A stretch of 64,000 bases of DNA from Pseudozobellia thermophila. GTDB taxonomy: Bacteria; Bacteroidota; Bacteroidia; Flavobacteriales; Flavobacteriaceae. Positions 52,984 to 61,725 of this stretch are shown here, piece after piece; position 1 is the first letter of the stretch, and every line of letters begins with the position of its first letter. The DNA is taken from the NCBI RefSeq assembly GCF_900141855.1, contig NZ_FQYU01000001.1:283402-347401 (forward strand), read 5' to 3'. The position numbers were made by a program, and so were the translations under genes. The notes beneath the pieces were generated by a model. That model did no database searches, had not been told where the DNA came from, and saw only the letters and a list, made by a program, of their open reading frames with translations.

Positions 52984-54579
52984 ATGAAAACCAAAGGTCT
53001 AACCCTTTTTGTATTCCTAGCGGTACACCTAGGAATTCAAGCACAAGGAAAACAACCTGAAATTTTAATCCAACCCTATTTGCAGGATGCCACCCCAAAC
53101 TCCATCAAAGTATTATGGGAGACCTCGTCCGGTGAGGAAAGCATCGTCGAATGGGGAACAAGCCCCAAATTGGGAAAAAGGTCAAAGGGCATTTCCTTCG
53201 ATGTCAATTTCAGTGAATCGCGTATTCACGAAGTAAAGATCGAGGGCCTGAAACGATTTACCACGTACTACTACCGGGTACGCACCGGCAAGGCGGTTTC
53301 CGACATCCACCAATTCAAGACCCCTCCGTTCGGAAGCGACGACCGATCCTTCAACATGCTGGCCATGAGCGACATGCAGATCGACGGCCAGCATCCTGAC
53401 AAATTCCGTGAAATAGTGAACGAAGGTATTCTTCCCTACCTGAAAAAGGAATACGGCGATAAGGTGCCCGATAATCTGGCCCTGGTGATGGTACCGGGAG
53501 ACCTGGTCTCCGATGGGGCCAAGTACGACCAATGGAAAAACCACTTTTTCAACCCGGCCGAAAAATTGTTCGCCGAGGTACCCGTCTATCCGGTCTTGGG
53601 AAACCACGAGCGAAACTCGACCTTTTACTTTAAGTACTTCAGCCTTCCCCAAAACGGTACCCCGGCCTATGCCGAACACTGGTGGTACAAAGACTACGGC
53701 AACACCCGTATCATTGGCCTTAACTCGAACGATGGCTATCGCGATATCGACTCGCAGTACACTTGGTTGAAACAGGTGCTCGACGATGCCGAAAAAAACG
53801 AGGACATCGATTTTGTCTTCGCCCAACTTCACCATCCGCATAAATCGGAACTCTGGATACCCGGCGAGGAAGAATCTACCGGAAAGGTGGTCAAAATGTT
53901 GGAAGAGTTCACCACCAAAACGGGCAAGCCCAGCCTTCACTTCTTCGGTCATACCCACGGCTACTCGCGCGGACAATCAAAAGACCACAAGCACCTTTGG
54001 GTAAACGTGGCCAGTGCTGGTGGCGCCATCGACAATTGGGGCGAGTTTGAAGGCCGGGATTACGACGAATTTACCGTGACCCAAGACGAATACGGTTTTG
54101 TGATGGCCGAGGTCGACGCTTCGCCCGACCAACCCAAATTTACATTAAAGCGAATAAGTAGGGGCAACGCCAAGGTGTTTCGGGACAACGAAAAAACCGA
54201 CGAAATTACGATCTATGCCAAAAGCCGCAAACCCGATAGGCCCGTTGCCATGTCGATGGAAGGAGAAAGCGTACCCGTAACCGGTACCATGTTAAAGGCA
54301 AGGGAATTTAGCAGTCCCCACGAAGGGGCCTATCACGCCGCATCGAATTGGCAGGTATCGACCGATAAGCAGTTTTCAAAATTGGTTCTCGACAGCTGGA
54401 AGCAATCGGAAAACTGGTACTACCTCGAAAACCGACAAAAGGACGACGACCTTACCGATGAGCCTACCCGGCGACTTTCGCCCAACACCACCTATTATTG
54501 GAGGGTTCGCTATCGCGACCAGAACCTGAACTGGAGCGATTGGTCGGAGCCCCAAACCTTTAAAACCGCATCAAAATGA
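52984..54579 (+). CDS. Exported purple-acid-phosphatase-like metallophosphoesterase
   Basis: The 531-aa protein has a signal peptide (LTLFVFLAVHLGIQAQ). An N-terminal purple-acid-phosphatase/fibronectin-III-like domain (about 25-110, YLQDATPNSIKVLWETSSGEE) precedes a calcineurin-like catalytic domain with MLAMSDMQID, VPGDLVSDG, LGNHERN, AQLHHPHK and FFGHTHGYSRG. A C-terminal fibronectin-like stretch holds NTTYYWRVRYRDQNLNWSDWS. It should release phosphate from organic phosphoesters outside the inner membrane. It starts 17 bp after the pbfA-type gene and overlaps the next gene by 4 bp, so it belongs to the same operon. Confidence 0.88.
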   Translation: MKTKGLTLFVFLAVHLGIQAQGKQPEILIQPYLQDATPNSIKVLWETSSGEESIVEWGTSPKLGKRSKGISFDVNFSESRIHEVKIEGLKRFTTYYYRVRTGKAVSDIHQFKTPPFGSDDRSFNMLAMSDMQIDGQHPDKFREIVNEGILPYLKKEYGDKVPDNLALVMVPGDLVSDGAKYDQWKNHFFNPAEKLFAEVPVYPVLGNHERNSTFYFKYFSLPQNGTPAYAEHWWYKDYGNTRIIGLNSNDGYRDIDSQYTWLKQVLDDAEKNEDIDFVFAQLHHPHKSELWIPGEEESTGKVVKMLEEFTTKTGKPSLHFFGHTHGYSRGQSKDHKHLWVNVASAGGAIDNWGEFEGRDYDEFTVTQDEYGFVMAEVDASPDQPKFTLKRISRGNAKVFRDNEKTDEITIYAKSRKPDRPVAMSMEGESVPVTGTMLKAREFSSPHEGAYHAASNWQVSTDKQFSKLVLDSWKQSENWYYLENRQKDDDLTDEPTRRLSPNTTYYWRVRYRDQNLNWSDWSEPQTFKTASK

Positions 54580-55658
54580 AAAAGATACTAGTGCCCCTAT
54601 TCCTGGCCCTCACCCTTAACCTATCTACGGCCCAAGAGGATACCAAGGTCGTTTTGATCACTTTGGACGGACTTCGATGGCAGGAGCTCTTTTCGGGGGC
54701 CGACCCCTTGTTGGTGGCCCACCCCGAATTTGTCCATGATACGACGGAACTGAAGGAAAAATTTTGGAGGGCGACCGCCAAGGAGCGGCGCGAAACCCTC
54801 ATGCCCTTTCTGTGGAAGGAAGTCTCGAAAATCGGCCAATTGCACGGAAACCGTTCCCTCGGAAGCCAAGTAGACCTGACCAATAAAATGTGGTTCTCCT
54901 ACCCGGGCTACAACGAAATTCTGACCGGAAGTCCCGACGACGCAAGAATCGACAGCAACAAGAAAATCGATAACCCGAACACCACGATTTTGGAAACGGC
55001 CAACAGCGACGCAAGGTACAAGGGCAAGGTGGCCGCCTTTGGCAGTTGGGACGTTTTTCCCTACATCATCAACGAGGGTCGCTCAGGCGTACCCGTAAAC
55101 GCAGGCTTCGAAATAGCCCAGGGCAAAGACCTGACTGAAAGGGAAAGGTTCTTAAACGAGCTCCAGCCCAAAATACCCAGTCCTTGGGGCACGGTGCGCC
55201 TAGATGCCTTTACCCACCACTATGCCTTGGAGCATATGAAAAAAGCCCACCCCCGATTGGTATACATCGCCTATGGTGAAACCGACGACTTTGCCCATGA
55301 CGGCGAATACGACGCCTACCTAAAATCGGCGCACAACACCGACGCGATGATCAAGGAACTTTGGACCTATACCCAACAAGATCCCTTTTACAAAGGCAAT
55401 ACCCTGTTCATTATCACCACCGATCACGGCCGAGGTACAAATCCCTTGGAAACCTGGAAAAGCCACGGCGACGAAATCGAGGGAGCAGGTAGCGTATGGC
55501 TGGTATGTTTTGGAAAAGGGGTCGCCCCCACGGGCGAGGCCAAACAAAGGGAACAATTGTTCAGCAACCAGATCGCCCCTACCATACTAAAGGCACTCGA
55601 CCTGCCGGTAGACACCACAAAACTTAAGGGCCAACCCCTGAACATCAACATGCAATAG
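54576..55658 (+). CDS. Exported alkaline-phosphatase-superfamily hydrolase
   Basis: The 360-aa protein has signal peptide LVPLFLALTLNLSTAQ. Metal site LITLDGLRWQELF precedes a nucleophile region near KMWFSYPGYNEILTG (Ser or Tyr context as in phosphopentomutase-like and sulfatase-like members). YGETDDFAHDGEYDAYL and ITTDHGRGTNPLETWKSHGDE complete the metal ligands. It may be a phosphatase, phosphodiesterase or sulfatase; without a visible sulfatase CxPxR motif I favour phospho-substrates. The 4-bp ATGA overlap with the preceding gene makes it the last gene of the SusC operon, before a terminator. Confidence 0.87.
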   Translation: MKKILVPLFLALTLNLSTAQEDTKVVLITLDGLRWQELFSGADPLLVAHPEFVHDTTELKEKFWRATAKERRETLMPFLWKEVSKIGQLHGNRSLGSQVDLTNKMWFSYPGYNEILTGSPDDARIDSNKKIDNPNTTILETANSDARYKGKVAAFGSWDVFPYIINEGRSGVPVNAGFEIAQGKDLTERERFLNELQPKIPSPWGTVRLDAFTHHYALEHMKKAHPRLVYIAYGETDDFAHDGEYDAYLKSAHNTDAMIKELWTYTQQDPFYKGNTLFIITTDHGRGTNPLETWKSHGDEIEGAGSVWLVCFGKGVAPTGEAKQREQLFSNQIAPTILKALDLPVDTTKLKGQPLNINMQ

Positions 55659-55761
55659 GCTCCGCCCCAGCTCGGTTTGCCCAATATTTTTGTTCGGTAA
55701 GATCCGGATTCGCACCGAACCCGAGGCCAAAGATTTTTGAGTTTATGTAATTTAAATCGCG

Positions 55762-55786
55762 AAGCCGGTGCCATGCATCGGCTTTT
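55762..55786 (+). terminator. Terminator of the phosphonate SusC operon
   Basis: A 10-bp stem with one G-U pair (55762-55771 with 55775-55784), a 3-nt loop and a short T run form the hairpin. It lies 103 bp after the last gene of the operon. Confidence 0.7.
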
Positions 55787-55916
55787 CTTTGGGCATATGC
55801 CCTATTTGCCCCCTTTCAAGACAATAAGATAATGATTAACTAACTTTATATTAATCAATAGTTTACCGCTAAGTTAAATTCGTTTTGCAAAATTTGGAAC
55901 ATCGTGTTTTCCAAAT
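55787..55916. other. AT-rich promoter region of the LpxH-like operon
   Basis: The 130 bp between the terminator and a small ORF are AT-rich (GATTAACTAACTTTATATTA). TAACTTTA near 55842 is one mismatch from the -7 consensus; no -33 box at the proper distance is evident. Confidence 0.35.
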
Positions 55917-56042
55917 ATGAAACCAATCGCAGTTTGCATTTCCACCCTGTTGGTCAACTTCTTCATTTCGAGACTAAGAAGCTACTTTTCGCCCCTAAAA
56001 TTCAAAAAAATAAAAACCCCTAGACCGCATTCCGCCACATGA
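55917..56042 (+). CDS. Possible 41-aa leader peptide or microprotein
   Basis: An ORF of 41 codons has a hydrophobic N-terminal segment (AVCISTLLVNFFISRL) followed by a basic, proline-containing tail (PLKFKKIKTPRPHSAT). Its TGA stop overlaps the ATG of the LpxH-like gene as ATGA, the usual geometry of translational coupling. It has no recognisable family. It could be a small membrane protein, a leader that controls translation of the operon, or chance. The overlap is the only support. Confidence 0.33.
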   Translation: MKPIAVCISTLLVNFFISRLRSYFSPLKFKKIKTPRPHSAT

Positions 56043-56902
56043 AAAAAAGACCCGTTGACATTGTGGTCATTTCCGATGTGCACTTGGGCACATACGGCTG
56101 CCATGCCAAAGAACTGACTAAATATTTAAAGTCCATTAAACCCAAACAGGTGGTGCTCAATGGCGATATTATAGACATCTGGCAGTTTAGCAAGAGGTAC
56201 TGGCCCAAAACCCATATGAAGGTGATCAAAATTATCATGGAATGGATAGCCAAGGGGGTAAAAGTACATTACATAACAGGAAACCATGACGAAATGTTGC
56301 GGAAATTCGTTGGTTTTCAACTGGGCTCGTTCAGCATCGTGAACAAACTCGTACTCCACGTTCACGGAAAAAAGGCCTGGATTTTCCATGGCGATGTTTT
56401 CGACGTAACCATGCAACATTCAAAGTGGTTGGCCAAACTGGGCGCCATTGGCTACGATACCTTGATCATACTCAACAGGGCCGTAAATTTCCTGTATAAA
56501 AAATGGGGGCGCGGACCGGTATCCATGTCCAAAAAAATAAAGAACAGTGTAAAATCGGCGGTAAAGTTCATCAACAATTTCGAACATACGGCGGCCGATA
56601 TCGCCATAGAAAACGAGTTCGATTACGTCATCTGTGGCCATATTCACCAACCTGAAATAAAGACCATACGAACCGACAAGGGTTCCGTCAAATACCTAAA
56701 CTCGGGAGACTGGATAGAGAACCTTTCCGCCCTCGAGTACCACAAAGGCCAATGGAAGCTCTACCTTTTCGAAGAAGATTCCCATTTGCCCCATAACGAT
56801 TCCGAAGCCAACGATTCGATGGAGGTGCTCGAACAAAAAGCGCTTTTTGCAAGTCTTCTGGCCGAGTTCAACAACATGTCGGCCTCGAAGACCCCAAAAT
56901 AA
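56039..56902 (+). CDS. LpxH-like UDP-2,3-diacylglucosamine diphosphatase family phosphoesterase
   Basis: The 287-aa calcineurin-like enzyme has metal motifs VISDVHLGTYG (Asp13, His15), VLNGDIIDIWQF, TGNHDE, FHGDVFDV and CGHIHQPE. It is similar to LpxH in layout but distinct from the canonical LpxH encoded at 28376, with a longer middle (VKYLNSGDWIENLSALEYHKG). It may act on a different UDP- or lipid-linked sugar pyrophosphate. It starts an operon with a glycosyltransferase (23-bp gap) and a GH1 enzyme, which suggests glycolipid or cell-envelope metabolism. Confidence 0.87.
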   Translation: MKKRPVDIVVISDVHLGTYGCHAKELTKYLKSIKPKQVVLNGDIIDIWQFSKRYWPKTHMKVIKIIMEWIAKGVKVHYITGNHDEMLRKFVGFQLGSFSIVNKLVLHVHGKKAWIFHGDVFDVTMQHSKWLAKLGAIGYDTLIILNRAVNFLYKKWGRGPVSMSKKIKNSVKSAVKFINNFEHTAADIAIENEFDYVICGHIHQPEIKTIRTDKGSVKYLNSGDWIENLSALEYHKGQWKLYLFEEDSHLPHNDSEANDSMEVLEQKALFASLLAEFNNMSASKTPK

Positions 56903-56925
56903 AAGAACCCCAAAATTGCTTTGAA

Positions 56926-57939
56926 ATGAAAGTGCTGTACGCCATACAAGGAACGGGCAATGGTCATCTAAGTCGCGCTAAAGACGTAATCCCCGTCCTT
57001 CAAAAAAAGAACATTGAGCTTGACCTGTTGGTCAGTGGAACCCAAGCCGACCTTCAACTGCCCTATCCCATAAAATATCAGTTGAAAGGATGGAGCTTTA
57101 TTTTTGGAAAAAAAGGAGGGGTAGATATGTGGCGTACCTATGTACGCACCAATTCGGCGCGACTTCAAAAGGAGATAAGAAGTATTCCGGTACAAAACTA
57201 CGACCTTGTGATCAACGATTTCGAGCCGGTCTCGGCATGGGCCTGCAAATTGCGCCAAGTGCCCTGTGTTGCGTTGAGCCATCAAGCGGCGGTCTTGTCG
57301 CCCATGGCACCGAAACCCAAAAAAAACGACCCTTTGGGCAAATTGATACTGACCAAATACGCCCCTACCTCGGTTCAATACGGTTTTCATTTTAAACCAT
57401 ATGACGATAGGATCTACACCCCGATTATCCGTCAAGAGATCAGGGGCACTACCCGAACCAATGGCCAGCACTATACGGTGTACCTACCTTCCTACAGTGA
57501 TGAAAAAATCCTGCGTGTGCTTTCGGGTATAAAAAATTGCCAGTGGGAAGTATTTTCAAAACACAACCAAACCCAATTTTTCTGGAAAAACATCAGTATA
57601 AGGCCCATCGACAACGACGCTTTTATCCAAAGCATGGCCAACAGCAAGGGGGTGTTATGCGGTGCCGGTTTTGAAACCCCGGCAGAGGCCCTTCACATGC
57701 AGAAAAAACTGATGGTCATCCCCATGAAGGGCCAGTACGAGCAACAATGCAATGCCGCGGCCCTCAAGGAAATGGGCGTACCGGTAGTCAAATCGTTAAA
57801 AATGAAGCATTTGGACAAGATAAAGGACTGGATCGAAAGCGAAAAACGATTGGACATCCACTATCCCGACATTACCGAGCAGATCATTGACCGCGTGCTA
57901 CAAGAAGCGGGCATCGACCAAGTAAGGGAGCTCCTATAG
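56926..57939 (+). CDS. MurG-like glycosyltransferase
   Basis: The 337-aa cytosolic protein has the N-terminal MKVLYAIQGTGNGHLSRAKD, a typical glycine-rich donor/acceptor loop of GT-B glycosyltransferases. The C-terminal domain has GVLCGAGFETPAEALHMQKKLMVIPMKGQYEQQCNA, the nucleotide-sugar site seen in MurG/GT28-type enzymes. The acceptor may be a lipid. It lies between the LpxH-like gene and the GH1 gene; the latter starts on the very next base after its stop, so the two act together. Confidence 0.87.
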   Translation: MKVLYAIQGTGNGHLSRAKDVIPVLQKKNIELDLLVSGTQADLQLPYPIKYQLKGWSFIFGKKGGVDMWRTYVRTNSARLQKEIRSIPVQNYDLVINDFEPVSAWACKLRQVPCVALSHQAAVLSPMAPKPKKNDPLGKLILTKYAPTSVQYGFHFKPYDDRIYTPIIRQEIRGTTRTNGQHYTVYLPSYSDEKILRVLSGIKNCQWEVFSKHNQTQFFWKNISIRPIDNDAFIQSMANSKGVLCGAGFETPAEALHMQKKLMVIPMKGQYEQQCNAAALKEMGVPVVKSLKMKHLDKIKDWIESEKRLDIHYPDITEQIIDRVLQEAGIDQVRELL

Positions 57940-59325
57940 ATGGCAAGGGAAGTCCGACCTGGCCATATCGACCTTAAAGCCCTCGATTTTTCAAAAGATT
58001 TTGTCTGGGGCGTCTCTACGGCGGCCTACCAAACCGAAGGAGGCTATTCCGAAGACGACAAGGGGCCTTCCATTTGGGACGAATTTGTCTCCTTAAAGGG
58101 GAAGGTATACCAAGGGCACCACGGCAAACAGGCCTGTGATTTCTACAATCGATACCGCGAAGATATTCTTCTTATGAAATCGATGAACATCAAAAACTTT
58201 AGGTTTTCATTGGCTTGGACCCGAATTTTGCCCCATGGCACCGGACGCGTAAACCCCAAAGGACTGGAATTTTACGACCGCGTAATAGACTTCTGCCTCG
58301 AATGTGGTATAACGCCCTGGGTAACCCTATACCACTGGGACCTTCCCCAATCATTGGAAAATCAAGGCGGATGGGCCAACAGGAACATACTGGAGTGGTT
58401 CGAAAACTATGCGGCTGTCTGCGCCAAACACTTTGGCGACCGGGTAAGGAACTGGATGGTGCTCAACGAGCCAATGGTATTTACCGGAGCGGGCTACTTT
58501 TTAGGGGTGCACGCCCCGGGGCGGAAGGGGCTGAAAAACTTTCTGCCCGCCGCACACCATGCGGCCATGTGCCAAGCCATCGGCGGCAGGGTGCTTCGCA
58601 CGCTGGTCCCGAATGCGCACGTCGGCACTACCTTTTCGTGCTCCCAGATCACTCCCCTGTCCCAAAGACGAAAAGACCTAAAAGCCGCCGCCGTGGCCGA
58701 TGCCCTTCTCAACCGACTGTTTATCGAACCGAGCCTGGGCATGGGCTACCCCACCGAAAGCGCCCCGGTGCTAAAGCGCATCGAAAAATACGTGCATCCC
58801 GGAGATATCGAAACCTGTACTTTCGATTTTGACTTTATCGGCATCCAAAACTACACGCGAGAGGTCGTAAAGCACAGTTTTACCGTACCCTATTTGCGTG
58901 CCAAAATCGTAAAGGCGACACGGAGAAAGGTACGGACCACCTTAATGGATTGGGAGGTGTACCCCCCAAGTATCTATAACATGATTCTAAAATTTGCCTC
59001 GTACAAGGGCGTAAAAAAGGTCATCGTTACCGAGAACGGGGCTGCCTTTGAAGACCACATCGACCAGGGAGAGGTGGTCGATAGCGAACGCACGCGCTTT
59101 TTGCAGGAATATCTACAGCAAGTTCTCAAGGCCAAAAGGGAAGGCCACAATGTTGCCGGCTATTTTGTATGGACCTTTACCGATAACTTCGAATGGGCCG
59201 AGGGCTACTACCCAAGATTTGGCCTGGTCCATGTCGACTTTGCGACCCAGAAGAGAACCTTAAAGGCCTCGGGGAAGTGGTATGCCCGGTTTTTGGCCCC
59301 GACCAAGGCAGCAGGCACCCCATAA
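57940..59325 (+). CDS. Glycoside hydrolase family 1 enzyme
   Basis: The 461-aa TIM-barrel protein has FVWGVSTAAYQTEGG, the acid/base Glu177 in VLNEPMVF and the nucleophile Glu365 in VIVTENGAAF. The length is normal for beta-glucosidases and related GH1 enzymes. There is no signal peptide, so it works in the cytoplasm. Its start abuts the glycosyltransferase stop with no gap. A cytosolic GH1 next to a glycosyltransferase may hydrolyse imported disaccharides or act as a transglycosidase on glycolipids; the latter is speculation. Confidence 0.94.
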   Translation: MAREVRPGHIDLKALDFSKDFVWGVSTAAYQTEGGYSEDDKGPSIWDEFVSLKGKVYQGHHGKQACDFYNRYREDILLMKSMNIKNFRFSLAWTRILPHGTGRVNPKGLEFYDRVIDFCLECGITPWVTLYHWDLPQSLENQGGWANRNILEWFENYAAVCAKHFGDRVRNWMVLNEPMVFTGAGYFLGVHAPGRKGLKNFLPAAHHAAMCQAIGGRVLRTLVPNAHVGTTFSCSQITPLSQRRKDLKAAAVADALLNRLFIEPSLGMGYPTESAPVLKRIEKYVHPGDIETCTFDFDFIGIQNYTREVVKHSFTVPYLRAKIVKATRRKVRTTLMDWEVYPPSIYNMILKFASYKGVKKVIVTENGAAFEDHIDQGEVVDSERTRFLQEYLQQVLKAKREGHNVAGYFVWTFTDNFEWAEGYYPRFGLVHVDFATQKRTLKASGKWYARFLAPTKAAGTP

Positions 59326-59531
59326 GAACGATTGGACGAACCAACCAATGCCTCCATCGGCCTTGGCAATTGTTCGCCCGACAACAAAACTCCTTTTACG
59401 CAACAAATATCGGTATCGGCCATTTTAATTTTAATAATGTTTCAATGACCTTTAGTTAATGTTTGGACAACTATTTGTCCCGACTTTTGTCCCATCATAA
59501 TTTGAGTTAGCAAAGTTTGAGTTAGTTTATG
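59326..59531. other. Intergenic region with short direct repeats
   Basis: No gene is seen. TTTGTCCC occurs at 59474-59481 and 59486-59493, and TTTGAGTTAG at 59501-59510 and 59516-59525. The repeats precede a clear hairpin terminator at 59532. The region may hold regulatory sites or the end of a long 3' leader. Confidence 0.4.
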
Positions 59532-59562
59532 AAACCGGTGTCGATTTCGTCACCGGTTTTTT
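59532..59562 (+). terminator. Rho-independent terminator after the GH1 operon
   Basis: A perfect 9-bp stem AAACCGGTG/CACCGGTTT (59532-59540 with 59551-59559) has a 10-nt loop and six T at 59557-59562. It ends the GH1 transcript about 200 bp after its stop or a separate short transcript. Confidence 0.8.
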
Positions 59563-59609
59563 GATTCGATCTATTGTTTTTAACTTACAGCCTACACAAA
59601 AACCACCGC

Positions 59610-61382
59610 ATGAAAAAATCAGTGCTTTTCGTTTCCGTTTTGTTTTGTTTTCAATTGCTCCTTGCCCAAAACCTATCGGGTTATAAAGTACACTCGCATA
59701 ACGATTACCTACAGAGTGTCCCGTTCTGGAAAGCCTTTGGGGCCGGGGCAAACTCGGTCGAGGCCGACCTGTTTTTAGAGGATGGTTCCCTGTTCGTGGC
59801 GCATACCCGGGCCGAAATAAGCAAGACCCGCGATTTTGAAAGCCTGTATCTCGAACCCATTCAAAAAAGCATAGCGCTTGATCTGGGCTTCGACCAGCCG
59901 TTTCAGCTACTGGTCGATATCAAATCAGAGGCGTATTCAACTTTGGACACCTTGGTCAACACCTTAAAGAAATACCCTTCGATTATTGGCAACCCGCATA
60001 TTTCCATCGTAATTTCGGGAAACCGGCCCAAGCCTTCCGACTATACGAAATATCCTTCCTATATTCTTTTTGATTATCAAAGCTTGGACCCCGTTGAAGA
60101 CCCCGAAGTACTTAACAAAATTGCACTTGTAAGCCTCAGTTTTAAAGGTGTTTCAGCTTGGAACGGAAAGGGCAGGTTAACGGCCGAAGACCTCGAAAAG
60201 GTAAAGGCGACCATTGGAAAAGCGCATGCCCTGGGGAAGCCTTTCCGCTTTTGGGCCACCCCCGATTCAAAAACCGCTTGGAAGGCCCTTGCCCATTTAG
60301 GGGTCGACTACATCAACACCGATATGCCCTTCGAATGCAAGGCCTATTTGTCGAAACTGCCTGCCCGCGAGTACCGAAACACCGTCTTTTCAGAAGTATA
60401 TAGGCCCACCTTTGAACCGGACAAAAAGAAAAAACCCGTAGAGAACCTTATCCTGATGATCGGAGATGGCAATGGGCTTACCCAAATTTCGGCCACGGTA
60501 TTGGCCAACAAGGGCGAAACGACGCTGACACAGTTAAAGAGCATCGGCTTTCTTAAAACGCAGTCAGCGGATGATTTCACCACAGATTCGGCAGCGGCCG
60601 GAACGGCATTGGCGACCGGAAAGAAAGCACCCAATAGGGCGATTGGCATGACCATGGACGGGAAAAACGCGGAGAACATGACAGAACTTCTTTCGAAAAA
60701 AGGCTATGTATCGGCCATCATCACTACCGACGAAATTTCAGGTGCCACCCCGTCTTCCTTCTACGCCCATCAAAAAGACCGCTCCCTTTCCGGTCCCATA
60801 CGCAAAGACCTTGAAAAAAGCAAGGTATCGCTGATTGCAAGTACCGACCAACCCGGGGCCCTAAAAAACTCGCGATACACCTTGCTGGGCACCCCCCAAG
60901 AACTTCAAGAAAGCAAGTCCGATCATATCGGGTTCCTTATGGGACAGACCGATGACCCGAACAAGGAGGAACTGGCAATTACCACCGAAAATGCCCTAGC
61001 CTATCTAAACAACAAAAAACAACCCTTTTTCTTGATGGTCGAAGGGGCTAAAATCGATTCGTACGGCCATAGCAACCAAATAGACGGGGTTATCAAAGAA
61101 GGTATTGGCTTTGACAAGGCCGTTGCCAAGGCACTGCAATTTGCCGATACCCACAAAAACACCTTGGTCGTAATTACCGCCGACCATGAAACCGGGGGGC
61201 TTACCCTTCCCCAGGGTAATCTGGCGAAAAATGAAATAGAAGGAGACTTTACTACCGATGACCATACGGCCACCATGGTACCTATCTTCGCCTACGGCCC
61301 CCGTTCCGACTTATTTCAAGGGGTTTACGAAAACAATGAGGTTTTTCATAAGATCATGGAGGCAATGGACATAAAAAACTAG
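59610..61382 (+). CDS. PI-PLC/GDPD-like and alkaline phosphatase fusion, exported
   Basis: The protein has 590 aa from ATG at 59610; an upstream in-frame ATG at 59574 lies next to the terminator and is unlikely. A signal peptide (VLFVSVLFCFQLLLAQ) precedes a PI-PLC/glycerophosphodiesterase-like domain (about 25-260) with VHSHNDYLQ (His30), SVEADLFL and LFVAHTRAE. An alkaline phosphatase domain (about 280-590) then has LMIGDGNGLTQ, the nucleophile Ser in TDSAAAGTALATGKK and VITADHETGG. Together they could free phosphate from phosphodiesters in two steps. It sits between the glycolipid-like operon and a second SusC gene. Confidence 0.92.
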   Translation: MKKSVLFVSVLFCFQLLLAQNLSGYKVHSHNDYLQSVPFWKAFGAGANSVEADLFLEDGSLFVAHTRAEISKTRDFESLYLEPIQKSIALDLGFDQPFQLLVDIKSEAYSTLDTLVNTLKKYPSIIGNPHISIVISGNRPKPSDYTKYPSYILFDYQSLDPVEDPEVLNKIALVSLSFKGVSAWNGKGRLTAEDLEKVKATIGKAHALGKPFRFWATPDSKTAWKALAHLGVDYINTDMPFECKAYLSKLPAREYRNTVFSEVYRPTFEPDKKKKPVENLILMIGDGNGLTQISATVLANKGETTLTQLKSIGFLKTQSADDFTTDSAAAGTALATGKKAPNRAIGMTMDGKNAENMTELLSKKGYVSAIITTDEISGATPSSFYAHQKDRSLSGPIRKDLEKSKVSLIASTDQPGALKNSRYTLLGTPQELQESKSDHIGFLMGQTDDPNKEELAITTENALAYLNNKKQPFFLMVEGAKIDSYGHSNQIDGVIKEGIGFDKAVAKALQFADTHKNTLVVITADHETGGLTLPQGNLAKNEIEGDFTTDDHTATMVPIFAYGPRSDLFQGVYENNEVFHKIMEAMDIKN

Positions 61383-61725
61383 TACCTCTATCCGGTATCG
61401 GGTCCGTTTCCCGACTTCCCATAAAGCAACTTTCGGTTTTCAAAACAAATTTGGGTGCAAAACAGGGCCAAAACCTTGGGACACTTAACCCCAGTGCTTT
61501 ACAAAAAGACACCTAACGATAAAATAATATTCGAGCCGTCTTTTGCGCTTTTTTTAAAGCAAGTATGATGTTTAGGTAACGTTTCCACTTTTCCCACAAA
61601 CTACATTTGGTCCCTTTAAAAGGGCAATCTCGCTACATATTTTTACATAAACACGACTTTGTTAATATTTTCATAACTTAAACAGCAATTATTTAACAAT
61701 ACGTAATCTAAACCAATACAACTAT
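61383..61725. other. Intergenic region upstream of the second SusC gene
   Basis: About 340 bp without a gene. The part nearest the SusC start is very AT-rich. TTCATAACTT (61670-61679) and a TTTTACATAA-type stretch (61641-61650) also occur upstream of the other SusC gene (43815-43830), in different order. No exact TAnnTTTG with a proper -33 was found. Confidence 0.4.

Noticed and set aside
53182..53976. 264-codon minus-strand ORF inside the purple-acid-phosphatase-like gene
   Set aside because: It is a shadow of a convincing gene and shows no family motif.
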